Below are positions 34,415-42,306 of a stretch of 50,160 bases of DNA, piece by piece. Within the stretch, counting starts at the first letter, position 1; every line of letters begins with the position of its first letter. The stretch covers positions 1-50,160 of the forward strand of contig NZ_JAVLBN010000014.1 in assembly GCF_031581065.1 (NCBI RefSeq), written 5' to 3'. The translations under genes were made by a program, and so were the position numbers. Under the pieces are notes generated by a model, which was not told the DNA's origin, did no database searches, and saw only the letters and a list, made by a program, of their open reading frames with translations. The stretch comes from Salibacter sp031581065 (GTDB lineage: Bacteria; Bacteroidota; Bacteroidia; Flavobacteriales_G; Salibacteraceae).

Positions 34415-36501
34415 CAGTAATTGAGAACTCCTTTGATTTTTTCTGCAACCTTATCAGCGTTTGGAAGCATTGTAGCTTCGAGTGTGCTATTGAGCGGAAT
34501 TGCAGGCATATTTTCAGATCCGATGATTTCAACCGGAGCATCGAGGTGTTCAAAACAGTTGCGCTGAATCAATCCGCAAAGCGCCTGCGCAAACGTGTTG
34601 ATTTCAGGCTCTTCTGTTACAACCAGTATTTTGCTGTGCTTTTTAGCCGTTTCGTAGATCAACTTTTCATCAACGGGAACTAATGTGCGCAAGTCGATGA
34701 TTTCAATTTCTCCATCGAATTTTTTAGCCGCTTGAGTAGACCAGTAAACGCCCATACCATAAGTGATGATCGCCATTGATTTTCCTTTTTCTACCTGGTT
34801 ATCATCAGCTTCCAGGACAACTCTACCTTTTCCAAATGGTATGACATATTCCTCATCCGGTTCAATTGTTTTAGCCTTTTCTGTTCCTTTGATCTTGCTC
34901 CAGTAAAGCCCTTTATGTTCGAGCATGACAACGGGATTTGGATCGTAGAAGCCGGCTTTTAAAAGTCCTTTCAAATCGGCTCCTGTTGATGGATAAGCGA
35001 TTTTTATCCCGCGTATGTTAGTCAATACCGACTCTATTGATGAACTGTGGTAAGGTCCGCCACTTCCGTATGCGCCAATTGGCACGCGGATGAGAGAAGA
35101 AGCCGGCCATTTCCCATTAGACAGGTAATACGATCTGCTCAATTCGGTGAAAAGCTGGTTGAGCCCCGGCCAAATGTAATCGGCAAATTGTACTTCAACG
35201 ATTGGTTTACAGCCTGTGGCTGCCATACCAACGGTACTTCCAATTATAAAAGCTTCCTGAATTGGCGTGTTGAATACGCGATCGTCACCGAACTGTTGAG
35301 CGAGTGTAGCGGCTTCTCTAAAAACGCCTCCAAGTCTGCCGCCAACATCCTGTCCGTAGAGCAGTGCTTCAGGGTGCTGACTCAATATTTCGCGCATCGC
35401 AAAAAGTGCAGAATCAACCATTACGGTTGCTTCTTTTCCTTCAGGCTCGCGCTCTCCTTTTTCTTCTGTAATTGGAGTAGGAGCAAAGTCGTAATCGAAA
35501 AGATCTTCAGGCTTTGGATCTTCAGCTTCAGTAGCATTGTCGTATTGTTCCTGAACACTTTCGATTGCTTTATTTTGAATTTCTTCGAGTTCTTTTTCGG
35601 TCAGATCCATACCCAGCAGCGTTTCCCTGAATTTTGGTAGCGGATCTCTCTTTTCGTGTTCTTCCAGGTCATCGCGGTACCATTCTTTTCTCACTCCAGA
35701 TGTGTGGTGCCCGAGCAGCGGAACACTCGCATGGATGAGAACAGGCCTGCGTTTGGTTCTGATTATGTGGATTGCTTTTTCGAGTTTTTCGTAACTCTCG
35801 ATAAAATCGTTTCCTTCAATTTTAATGACTTCAATTCCCTTGAATCCTCTTGCGAATTCGGCCGCGTTTTGAGCACGAGTTTCTTTTGAGTTGGCAGAGA
35901 TATCCCATTCGTTATCCTGAACAAAATACATGATGGGGAACTGCTTGAGTGCTGCCATTTGGAGAGCCTCAGAAACCTCACCTTCGGTCATTGCAGCATC
36001 GCCAATTGAGCAAACAACCACCGGGTTCTGACCATTAAAGTCTTCAGCGATTTTCTGTTTCTCGAGATATTGAACGCCCATTGCAACTCCTGTTGTTGGA
36101 ATTGCCTGCATCCCTGTAGCACTGGATTGATGCGGGATTTTGGGTTTGTCATCATCCTTGAGAGATGGGTGCGAGTAGTAAGTCCTGCCACCCGAAAATG
36201 GGTCATCGCGTTTAGCGAGTAGCTGTAGCATGCAATCGTATGGAGTCATACCGATTCCCAATAAAATGGAATCGTCACGATAGTAGGGCGCAACCCAATC
36301 CTGGGGTTTGAGTTGTAGGCCAAGAGCCAGTTGTACGGCTTCGTGACCGCGCGAACAGGCGTGAACGTATTTTGATGTGACCTGTTTGTGTTCTTCAAAT
36401 AAGTCGCTCATTGCGCGAGCTTCGCACATCAGTTTCCACGCCTTCTTCAGTATATCCTGAGAAACTGTCGTTTTCTTAACCTTAGACTTTCCTTCACTCA
36501 T
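34414..36501 (-). CDS. 2-oxoacid dehydrogenase E1, fused alpha-beta (branched-chain type)
   Basis: The 695-residue protein joins both halves of the E1 heterotetramer. The alpha part (about 1-330) has SRGHEAVQLALG, the thiamine diphosphate motif GDAAMTEGEVSEAL and LLGHHTSGVRKEWYR. The beta part (about 360-695) has ALLYGQDVGGRLGGVFREA, FNTPIQEAFIIGSTVGMAATG, EVQFADYIWPG and RVPIGAYGSGGPYHSSSIE. Fused E1 proteins of this kind in Bacteroidota are usually assigned to branched-chain 2-oxoacid or 2-oxoisovalerate oxidation. It would work with a separate E2 and E3; the pdhC in this window belongs to the pyruvate complex and may or may not be shared. The alpha/beta hydrolase gene is coupled downstream. 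Confidence 0.92.
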   Translation of the reverse strand: MSEGKSKVKKTTVSQDILKKAWKLMCEARAMSDLFEEHKQVTSKYVHACSRGHEAVQLALGLQLKPQDWVAPYYRDDSILLGIGMTPYDCMLQLLAKRDDPFSGGRTYYSHPSLKDDDKPKIPHQSSATGMQAIPTTGVAMGVQYLEKQKIAEDFNGQNPVVVCSIGDAAMTEGEVSEALQMAALKQFPIMYFVQDNEWDISANSKETRAQNAAEFARGFKGIEVIKIEGNDFIESYEKLEKAIHIIRTKRRPVLIHASVPLLGHHTSGVRKEWYRDDLEEHEKRDPLPKFRETLLGMDLTEKELEEIQNKAIESVQEQYDNATEAEDPKPEDLFDYDFAPTPITEEKGEREPEGKEATVMVDSALFAMREILSQHPEALLYGQDVGGRLGGVFREAATLAQQFGDDRVFNTPIQEAFIIGSTVGMAATGCKPIVEVQFADYIWPGLNQLFTELSRSYYLSNGKWPASSLIRVPIGAYGSGGPYHSSSIESVLTNIRGIKIAYPSTGADLKGLLKAGFYDPNPVVMLEHKGLYWSKIKGTEKAKTIEPDEEYVIPFGKGRVVLEADDNQVEKGKSMAIITYGMGVYWSTQAAKKFDGEIEIIDLRTLVPVDEKLIYETAKKHSKILVVTEEPEINTFAQALCGLIQRNCFEHLDAPVEIIGSENMPAIPLNSTLEATMLPNADKVAEKIKGVLNY

Positions 36502-36675
36502 AGCCTTCTAATTTGAGCGGGTAAATGTACGGTTTCTACTTCTCTTTTTGAAATAATGTGAAAATGCGAAATATGGGATTGTTTTATGAGAGTGTATTAG
36601 AATTATATTTTGGCTTACTGTTGTTTATTCAGAATATATTAGAAGTTTGTTTTGCTGGTGTGTGAATTTTGAGGC

Positions 36676-36710
36676 ATAAAAAAAGCCAACTTCAGTATAA
36701 AAGTTGGCTT
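36676..36710 (-). terminator. Terminator after the DUF3078 gene
   Basis: AGCCAACTT (36684-36692) and AAGTTGGCT (36701-36709) form a perfect nine-base stem; on the minus strand seven T residues follow. It ends the DUF3078 transcript before the E1 gene. The remaining bases to 36502 are AT-rich and hold nothing else recognisable. Confidence 0.9.
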
Positions 36711-36734
36711 GATATAGCTTTTTCGCTTTTTTGA

Positions 36735-37667
36735 TTAGAAATTCACGCTCAATCCGGCTCCAAATACTTCTTTAAACTGAACTCTTGGGCCGGTAGTTGT
36801 TTCGCCCATTTCGTTTGTGCCGGTTTCAACCATAATATCATCATCGTAGATGAGGTTGGTTGTGATATTAGCCGATAGCCATTTGTTTACTTTGAGGTTA
36901 ACCATTACATCCCATGTGATATCGATGTTTTGAGGGTTTTCCTGGTAGTTAGAGAAGAAGTCGGCTTTTGTTTCCATGGTTACATTGTCCATGATTTTCT
37001 TTTTCGCCCAAATTTTAACGTAACCACCTAGCTCAACTCGTGTGTTTTCGCCTTCAGAAATAATTTCACCGTTTTCATCATAAGTTGCCGGCTCTACACC
37101 AAAAGCTCCCTGGTTGGCGAGGTTCTGAACGCGAACAAAAGTCATTTTTGATGAAAGTGGAGCAATGTTTATTCTGAACCATTTTACAGGTGAGTACTGA
37201 GCACCGAGACCGGCAAATAAATAGCCGGGAGCCATGATGTGAGAAATTCTTCTTCGGGCTGTGTCACCTAGCAGTTCGAAACCTTCGGTAAATTGGGTTC
37301 TGAATGTTGAGAAGCCGGTTGCCTGCCAATCTCTACTGAGTTGGTAACCGAATTTGGTTCCAATTTCAAAGCGGTCATCAGTTTTACGGAGGTCATCTCC
37401 ACCAATTCTGGTACCACCAATAGCTCCTTCAATGTAACTTTCCCAGGTTAACTTGTCTTTGTTGTAATCGGCTGTTAAATTGAAAAAACCATTACCTGAT
37501 ATTGAGTTTTCACCACCGGCCTGCCAGTTAGTAAGAGAAACTTGTGATCCGGTGATTGATAGTACGCCTTCCAGGGTCCAGGCGGTGTCTTTCACGAGCG
37601 AATCTAATTGAGCGTAAGATATTTGTGTCGTTAGCGCAATAACGACTACAAGTGTGATTCTTTTCAT
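36735..37667 (-). CDS. DUF3078 domain-containing outer membrane protein
   Basis: A 310-residue exported protein with signal MKRITLVVVIALTTQISYAQ and the DUF3078 start VSLTNWQAGGENSISGNGFFNL. The remainder alternates hydrophobic and polar residues in about ten amphipathic strands and ends with GAGLSVNF, an aromatic C-terminus typical of outer-membrane barrels. DUF3078 proteins are widespread in Bacteroidota and have no proven function. It is a single gene with its own terminator; a TATTTTCG box lies upstream on the minus strand. Confidence 0.88.
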   Translation of the reverse strand: MKRITLVVVIALTTQISYAQLDSLVKDTAWTLEGVLSITGSQVSLTNWQAGGENSISGNGFFNLTADYNKDKLTWESYIEGAIGGTRIGGDDLRKTDDRFEIGTKFGYQLSRDWQATGFSTFRTQFTEGFELLGDTARRRISHIMAPGYLFAGLGAQYSPVKWFRINIAPLSSKMTFVRVQNLANQGAFGVEPATYDENGEIISEGENTRVELGGYVKIWAKKKIMDNVTMETKADFFSNYQENPQNIDITWDVMVNLKVNKWLSANITTNLIYDDDIMVETGTNEMGETTTGPRVQFKEVFGAGLSVNF

Positions 37668-37716
37668 ATATGATTTAGTTTGGGCGCGAAAATAAAAACT
37701 ATTTTATTGTAGCTGT

Positions 37717-39462
37717 TTACTGGTCAGAACCTTCTTTTTCTTCTTCTGAGATTTCTTCTTCATCCTGCGCCCTGTAGAGCATATCGAGTTTTTTCTCTTC
37801 GATTTGTAATTGTTTACGAGTTGACACGATCTTCGCTTTCACATCTTTGAGGAGTGATTCTCCACCTTTTGAACTCTCTACAAAGGAGATGTTAGTCTCG
37901 TACCTGTTGAGAGTAGATTTCAGTCTCCCGATGTTTTCGCGAATTTTTTGCTCTTCTCTTTCTAAAACCTGGTCGCTATTGCTGGAATGACTTAAGTCTT
38001 TGATCTTATTTTGGTAGAGTCGTTCTTTGGTTTCTTCCTCATCGAGCCCGAGTTTAGCGTATTGATTTTTCAAGGCTTTTTTGTAGGCATTAGCTATGTG
38101 AGATTTTTGACTCATAGGTATGAACCCTATTTCATTGAATTCATGAGTCAGGGTTTCCAAAGATTGTAGATCTTGATTGTTATCACCTGATGGTTCAAAC
38201 TTTTCAATCTTCTCAATAACCGCTTTTTTCTTTTCTAAATTCTCTGCTTCTCGTTGGTCTTTATTGGCGAAGTAGTCTTTTTTACGGTCGAAAAACTTGT
38301 TGCACGATGCTCTAAATGTTTTCCAAAGTCGTTGTTCATCGCGCTGGTGTGCATTGCCAACCTTTTGCCATCTCTTTTGCAGTTTGATGAGTTTGTCTTT
38401 TGTCTCTTTCCAGTCTTCACTGTCTTCAAGAGCCTGAGCTTCTTTGATCATCTCCTCTTTGAGCTCTTTATTTTTGTCCTGCTCAACTTTCAGGTTTGCG
38501 AAATATTCTCTTTTAGCTTCAAAGAAATCGTCACCCGCTTTTTGGAATCTTTCCCAAACCTCCTGATTCTCTTCTTTAGGTGCAAAGCCAATTGTCTTCC
38601 ATTCTTTTTGAATGTTTTTAACTTTATCAGTGAGCTTACGCCAGCGTTTTTGTGTTTCAATTTCTTCTTCGTTGATTTTTTCGAGTTGATCAGCAAGTTT
38701 CTTTTTACGTTCCAGATTTTCGAGGTGCTGATCTTTGAGTTGTTGGTAGTGCTGCTTGATTTTATCAAAAAGTTCGTGCTGTGCTGATCGAAACCGATCG
38801 CGAACTTTTTCCCATTCTTCACGAAATGTTGGCCCAATCTCATCCCATTCTTTAAGGTAAGTCTTGAGCAGTGTATCCACTTCTTTAATATTCTTTTTCT
38901 CTTTGAGCGACTCCATTTTTTCGGCAAGTTCTTCCTTTTTTTGGAGGTTGCGCTTGAGATCGTGTTCCAGGAGCTCCTTGTAAATGCGCATGTTGTAGAA
39001 AAACTCATCGCGCATTCTGCTGTATTTATTCTGTAACTCTCTGAATTTTTGTGAGGGTACAGAGCCAATTTCTTTCCATTTTTCTTCGAGCTCACGCATG
39101 CGCTCAAAAGCACGCTTTACGTTTTCTTCATTTTCGGTCAGATCCCTGATCTCGTCAATGATACTGAGTTTGTTTTTGTAATTATCCTGTTGGACATTTT
39201 CTAATTCCTTTTCCCAGGTTTTTTTCTTTTGAGAAAACTTCGCCCACAATTCATCAAAGCGTTCATCATCAGTATCGCGCTTTGGGGAGAACTCTTCTTT
39301 TTTACCGCCTTCTTCGAGATGCTTTTCAAGTTGGGCTTTGTGATCGGCTGCGGCCAGGGTTTGATAATTGGCCAGTATATCTTTTGCAGATATAGCGGTT
39401 TCATTGTTCATCTCCTTCTCGAGGAGCTCTTCCAACTGTTTGTTGAGATCGGCTTTTGTCAT
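37717..39462 (-). CDS. DUF349 repeat coiled-coil protein
   Basis: The 581-residue cytoplasmic protein is very rich in Lys and Glu and consists of several repeated helical units of about 70 residues with the pattern W-x-x-IG-x-x-P or GFAP-K, each followed by W-x-x-F/R (for example WKEIGSVPSQKFRELQ, WDEIGPTFREEWEKV, WKTIGFAPKEENQEVW, WQKVGNAHQRDEQRLW). This is the DUF349 repeat. Function is unknown; a structural or nucleic-acid-associated role has been suggested for the family. The C-terminal 100 residues form a separate coiled coil. Single gene; the final codons GSDQ are encoded by a copy of the GGTCAGANCC word. Confidence 0.9.
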   Translation of the reverse strand: MTKADLNKQLEELLEKEMNNETAISAKDILANYQTLAAADHKAQLEKHLEEGGKKEEFSPKRDTDDERFDELWAKFSQKKKTWEKELENVQQDNYKNKLSIIDEIRDLTENEENVKRAFERMRELEEKWKEIGSVPSQKFRELQNKYSRMRDEFFYNMRIYKELLEHDLKRNLQKKEELAEKMESLKEKKNIKEVDTLLKTYLKEWDEIGPTFREEWEKVRDRFRSAQHELFDKIKQHYQQLKDQHLENLERKKKLADQLEKINEEEIETQKRWRKLTDKVKNIQKEWKTIGFAPKEENQEVWERFQKAGDDFFEAKREYFANLKVEQDKNKELKEEMIKEAQALEDSEDWKETKDKLIKLQKRWQKVGNAHQRDEQRLWKTFRASCNKFFDRKKDYFANKDQREAENLEKKKAVIEKIEKFEPSGDNNQDLQSLETLTHEFNEIGFIPMSQKSHIANAYKKALKNQYAKLGLDEEETKERLYQNKIKDLSHSSNSDQVLEREEQKIRENIGRLKSTLNRYETNISFVESSKGGESLLKDVKAKIVSTRKQLQIEEKKLDMLYRAQDEEEISEEEKEGSDQ

Positions 39463-39591
39463 AGCGTCAAATTGTGTTCACCAAATAAGGTTGCAAAATA
39501 GCTGATTTAAAAGTAAGTAACTTTTATCTGAAAATTAAATTCTAAATTACTTTACTGGTATCAATTGGTAAATTTCGTAAAAATATTGGGA

Positions 39592-39634
39592 CTAAAACAA
39601 AAATCCCGATTGATAGATGAAACCAATCGGGATT
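39592..39634 (-). terminator. Terminator after the enoyl-CoA hydratase-like gene
   Basis: AATCCCGATTG (39602-39612) and CAATCGGGATT (39624-39634) form a perfect 11-base stem; on the minus strand the stem is followed by TTTTG and TTTT. It lies 21 bases after the stop at 39656. Confidence 0.85.
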
Positions 39635-39655
39635 GAATATTGAATCGAATTCAGT

Positions 39656-40432
39656 TTATTTCTTCGATTTGTTTTTGAAGTTGTTGATGAAGTTTTTGGT
39701 GAATTCTCCCAAAACGAGTTCACCGCTGAGCTCAGCACGTTTTTCTAAAAGTACGTCCCAGTCTTCACAACCTTCCCAAAATACATTTTTCAGGTGACGC
39801 ATAGCTTCGGGATTGTAAGCTGCTAATTTACCTGATAACTCATTTACTGCTTCATCGAGTTCTTCAGTGGTTTCGTAAATATCAGCATAAAGACCTTTTT
39901 CCTGAGCCCATTGAGCATCTCGCCATTCGGTAGCGTTGATCGCCATTTGAGACATTGCTGAACCAATTTTGCGTTCCACAGCAGGGCCTACAACGAAAGG
40001 ACCAATCCCAATCGCTAACTCACTCAACTTTACTGAAGCGTATTTTGTCGCCAGGCAATAGTCTACGGCACTCGCCATTCCAACTCCACCGCCCACGGCT
40101 TTACCCTGGATCCGACCGATAATGAGTTTTGGACATTTGCGAGCAGCATTGATCACATTGGCAAATCCCATGAAGAACTTTTTGCCGGTTGGGTAGTCAT
40201 CAATTGCTAGTAGCTCATCAAATGATGCCCCTGCACAAAAAGCGCGCTCACCGGCAGACTTGAGTACAATTACTTTGATGTCGTCATTCTTACCGGCATC
40301 GGTAATGTTTTGAGCTAATTCAGCGAGTAGCTTCCCCGGCAATGAGTTACTGGCCGGATGCATGAATTCAATAGTTCCAATTCCGTCTTTTACAGTTGTT
40401 TCAACATATCCCTGTTGTGTGATATCACTCAT
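39656..40432 (-). CDS. Enoyl-CoA hydratase/isomerase family protein
   Basis: The 258-residue crotonase-fold protein has the oxyanion-hole segments ERAFCAGASFDEL and IQGKAVGGGVGMASAVDYCLA. Of the two catalytic glutamates of classical hydratases, the first is replaced (GGGVGMA instead of GGGCELA) and the second is kept in LSELAIGIGP. This favours an isomerase-like or specialised hydratase rather than a standard beta-oxidation hydratase. It lies 24 bases after fhs on the same strand and near paaZ, so a part in phenylacetate or related ring-derived acyl-CoA breakdown is plausible. It ends in a Lys/Asn-rich tail. Confidence 0.85.
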   Translation of the reverse strand: MSDITQQGYVETTVKDGIGTIEFMHPASNSLPGKLLAELAQNITDAGKNDDIKVIVLKSAGERAFCAGASFDELLAIDDYPTGKKFFMGFANVINAARKCPKLIIGRIQGKAVGGGVGMASAVDYCLATKYASVKLSELAIGIGPFVVGPAVERKIGSAMSQMAINATEWRDAQWAQEKGLYADIYETTEELDEAVNELSGKLAAYNPEAMRHLKNVFWEGCEDWDVLLEKRAELSGELVLGEFTKNFINNFKNKSKK

Positions 40433-40456
40433 AATTTGTTGCTTTTGTTGTCAAAA

Positions 40457-42127
40457 TTAAGATAAACCTGAGATGTTGCCCTCACCATCGATTTCCATTT
40501 TCTCAGCAGCCGGAGTAGAGGGCAGTCCCGGCATTCTAAGCATATTCCCGGCAATTGGGATAACAAATCCTGCACCTGCTGCAATTTCAAATTCTCTCAC
40601 GTTAAAAGTGAAATTTGAGGGTCGACCGATTAATGAAGCGTCATCAGAAAGAGATTTTTGTGTTTTTGCAATACAAACAGGCAATTTGTCAAAGCCGAGT
40701 TTTTCAAATCGGTTCATTTGTTTTTGAGCTTTAGCGCTCAGCTTCACATCACCAGCTCCATAAACCACTTTTGCAATCTTGTTGATCTTGCTTTCTATAT
40801 CATCATCTAAATTGTAAAGTGGGTTGAAAGTTGATGGATTTTCATCGCAAAGTGTTACTACTTCGTTAGCCAATTCACGGTTTCCTTCTCCGCCTTTTCC
40901 CCAGCTATCGGCTAATACAGCTTTAACCTCTTCATTCTCGCAAAATTCACAGACCTTATTGATTTCGCTGTCCTGATCTGCAACGAATTTGTTGATTGCC
41001 ACAATCGGCTTAATGCCAAAACTCTGTATCGTTTGAATATGCTTTTGAAGGTTTTTTAATCCTTCGGTCAGAGCCTCAAAATCCGGCTCAGTGAGGTTGT
41101 CGAGCTTTGCGCCTCCGTGGTATTTCAGGGCTCTGATCGTAGCTACAATCACAACGGCTGATGGTGAAACACCGGCATGACGAGACTTGATGTTGAAGAA
41201 TTTCTCTGCTCCTAAATCAGCTCCAAATCCTGCTTCCGTGATGACGTAATCGCTGAGTGACAATCCTGTTTTGGTTGCAATAATACTGTTGGTTCCCTGT
41301 GCGATATTCGCAAACGGACCTCCGTGAATAATGGCCGGATTTCCTTCGAGCGTTTGAACGAGGTTTGGCTTGATAGCATCCTTGAGCAAAATGGCCATCG
41401 CGTTTTCTGCTTTAAGATCTTTCGCGAAAACGGGTTCGCCTTTTCGGGTGTCGCCAATGTAGATGTTTCCAAGTTTTTCTTTGAGATCAGCAAATGTGTT
41501 GCTCATGCATAAAATAGCCATGATCTCAGAAGCGGCAGTAATGTTAAAGCCTGTTTCAGTTGGGAAACCACCTGCTTTTCCGCCAAGTCCTGAAACGATA
41601 TTGCGCAGAGCGCGATCGTTCATGTCCATGCAGCGTTTCCAGGTAACTGTTCGCGGATCAATCCCGAGTCCGCCATCTTTCTTTTGCACATCGTTATCAA
41701 TGATAGCAGCGAGGAGGTTGTTCGCTTTTTCAATAGCTGCAAAGTCACCGGTAAAATGGAGGTTGATATCTTCCATTGGGATTACCTGTGACATTCCGCC
41801 TCCTGCAGCTCCACCTTTTATTCCGAAAACCGGGCCAAGTGAAGGTTCTCTCAACACGACAGTTGATTTTTTACCGATGAGGTTTAAACCGTCATTCAGT
41901 CCGATCGCGCTGGTTGTTTTTCCCTCGCCTGATGGAGTTGGATTGATAGAGGTTACGAGCACCAGTTTTGACTGCTTCGCTTTTTCGTCATCAATCAAAG
42001 AGAGCGGGAGCTTGGCTTTGTGGTGACCGTACGGCTCAATTTGGCTCTGACCGATACCGAGCTTTTCAGCTATCTCAGAAATGTTTTTTGCCTCAACGCT
42101 GTTGGCAATTTCTATATCAGATTTCAT
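40457..42127 (-). CDS. fhs: Formate--tetrahydrofolate ligase
   Basis: The 556-residue enzyme makes 10-formyl-THF from formate, THF and ATP in one-carbon metabolism. It has the ATP-binding loop PTPSGEGKTT (63-72), then REPSLGPVFGIKGGAAGGG, DINLHFTGDFAAIEKANNLLAA, ITEAGFGADLGAEKF and PSNFTFNVREFEIAAGAGF, all family hallmarks, and normal length. The ATG at 42127 lies 16 bases from the structured element at 42144-42283, which therefore occupies its promoter region. Confidence 0.96.
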   Translation of the reverse strand: MKSDIEIANSVEAKNISEIAEKLGIGQSQIEPYGHHKAKLPLSLIDDEKAKQSKLVLVTSINPTPSGEGKTTSAIGLNDGLNLIGKKSTVVLREPSLGPVFGIKGGAAGGGMSQVIPMEDINLHFTGDFAAIEKANNLLAAIIDNDVQKKDGGLGIDPRTVTWKRCMDMNDRALRNIVSGLGGKAGGFPTETGFNITAASEIMAILCMSNTFADLKEKLGNIYIGDTRKGEPVFAKDLKAENAMAILLKDAIKPNLVQTLEGNPAIIHGGPFANIAQGTNSIIATKTGLSLSDYVITEAGFGADLGAEKFFNIKSRHAGVSPSAVVIVATIRALKYHGGAKLDNLTEPDFEALTEGLKNLQKHIQTIQSFGIKPIVAINKFVADQDSEINKVCEFCENEEVKAVLADSWGKGGEGNRELANEVVTLCDENPSTFNPLYNLDDDIESKINKIAKVVYGAGDVKLSAKAQKQMNRFEKLGFDKLPVCIAKTQKSLSDDASLIGRPSNFTFNVREFEIAAGAGFVIPIAGNMLRMPGLPSTPAAEKMEIDGEGNISGLS

Positions 42128-42143
42128 GTGTGTGAATATAAAA

Positions 42144-42283
42144 GGGGGTGTATCAAAAGGCGTTTACGAGATCATAAGTTTATGATTGAAGGAGCTTTAG
42201 CCAACATTTATAGTTGTTTAAACTTTTTAAGGCTAGCCTTTTAAAACCGAAAAATCTCACTTTTCGGTTTTGATACACGCCCC
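42144..42283. mobile_element. MITE-like structured element with terminal inverted repeats
   Basis: The left end GGGGGTGTATCAAAA and the right end TTTTGATACACGCCCC are inverted copies (11 identical core bases, GTGTATCAAAA). Between them are nested inverted repeats: ATCATAA/TTATGAT (42171-42186), the perfect 12-base palindrome AAGGCTAGCCTT (42229-42240), and a perfect 11-base stem AAAACCGAAAA/TTTTCGGTTTT (42243-42271). No coding frame is credible. Ends of the type GGGG-TGT-TCAAAA recall some Bacteroidota transposon termini, so a non-autonomous element is the best guess; no clear target duplication was found. Confidence 0.5.
42243..42271. terminator. Perfect hairpin, possible terminator after paaZ
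   Basis: A perfect 11-base stem with a seven-base loop whose outer arms end in AAAA and TTTT. It lies 36 bases after the paaZ stop on the minus strand and would serve as its terminator, whether or not it arrived with the surrounding element. Confidence 0.6.
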
Positions 42284-42306
42284 TCTAATTAACTAATAAA
42301 ATTATC

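Noticed and set aside
38254..38787. Long plus-strand frame inside the DUF349 gene
   Set aside because: It is the antisense shadow of a Lys/Glu-rich repeat protein, giving Phe/Leu-rich low-complexity sequence.
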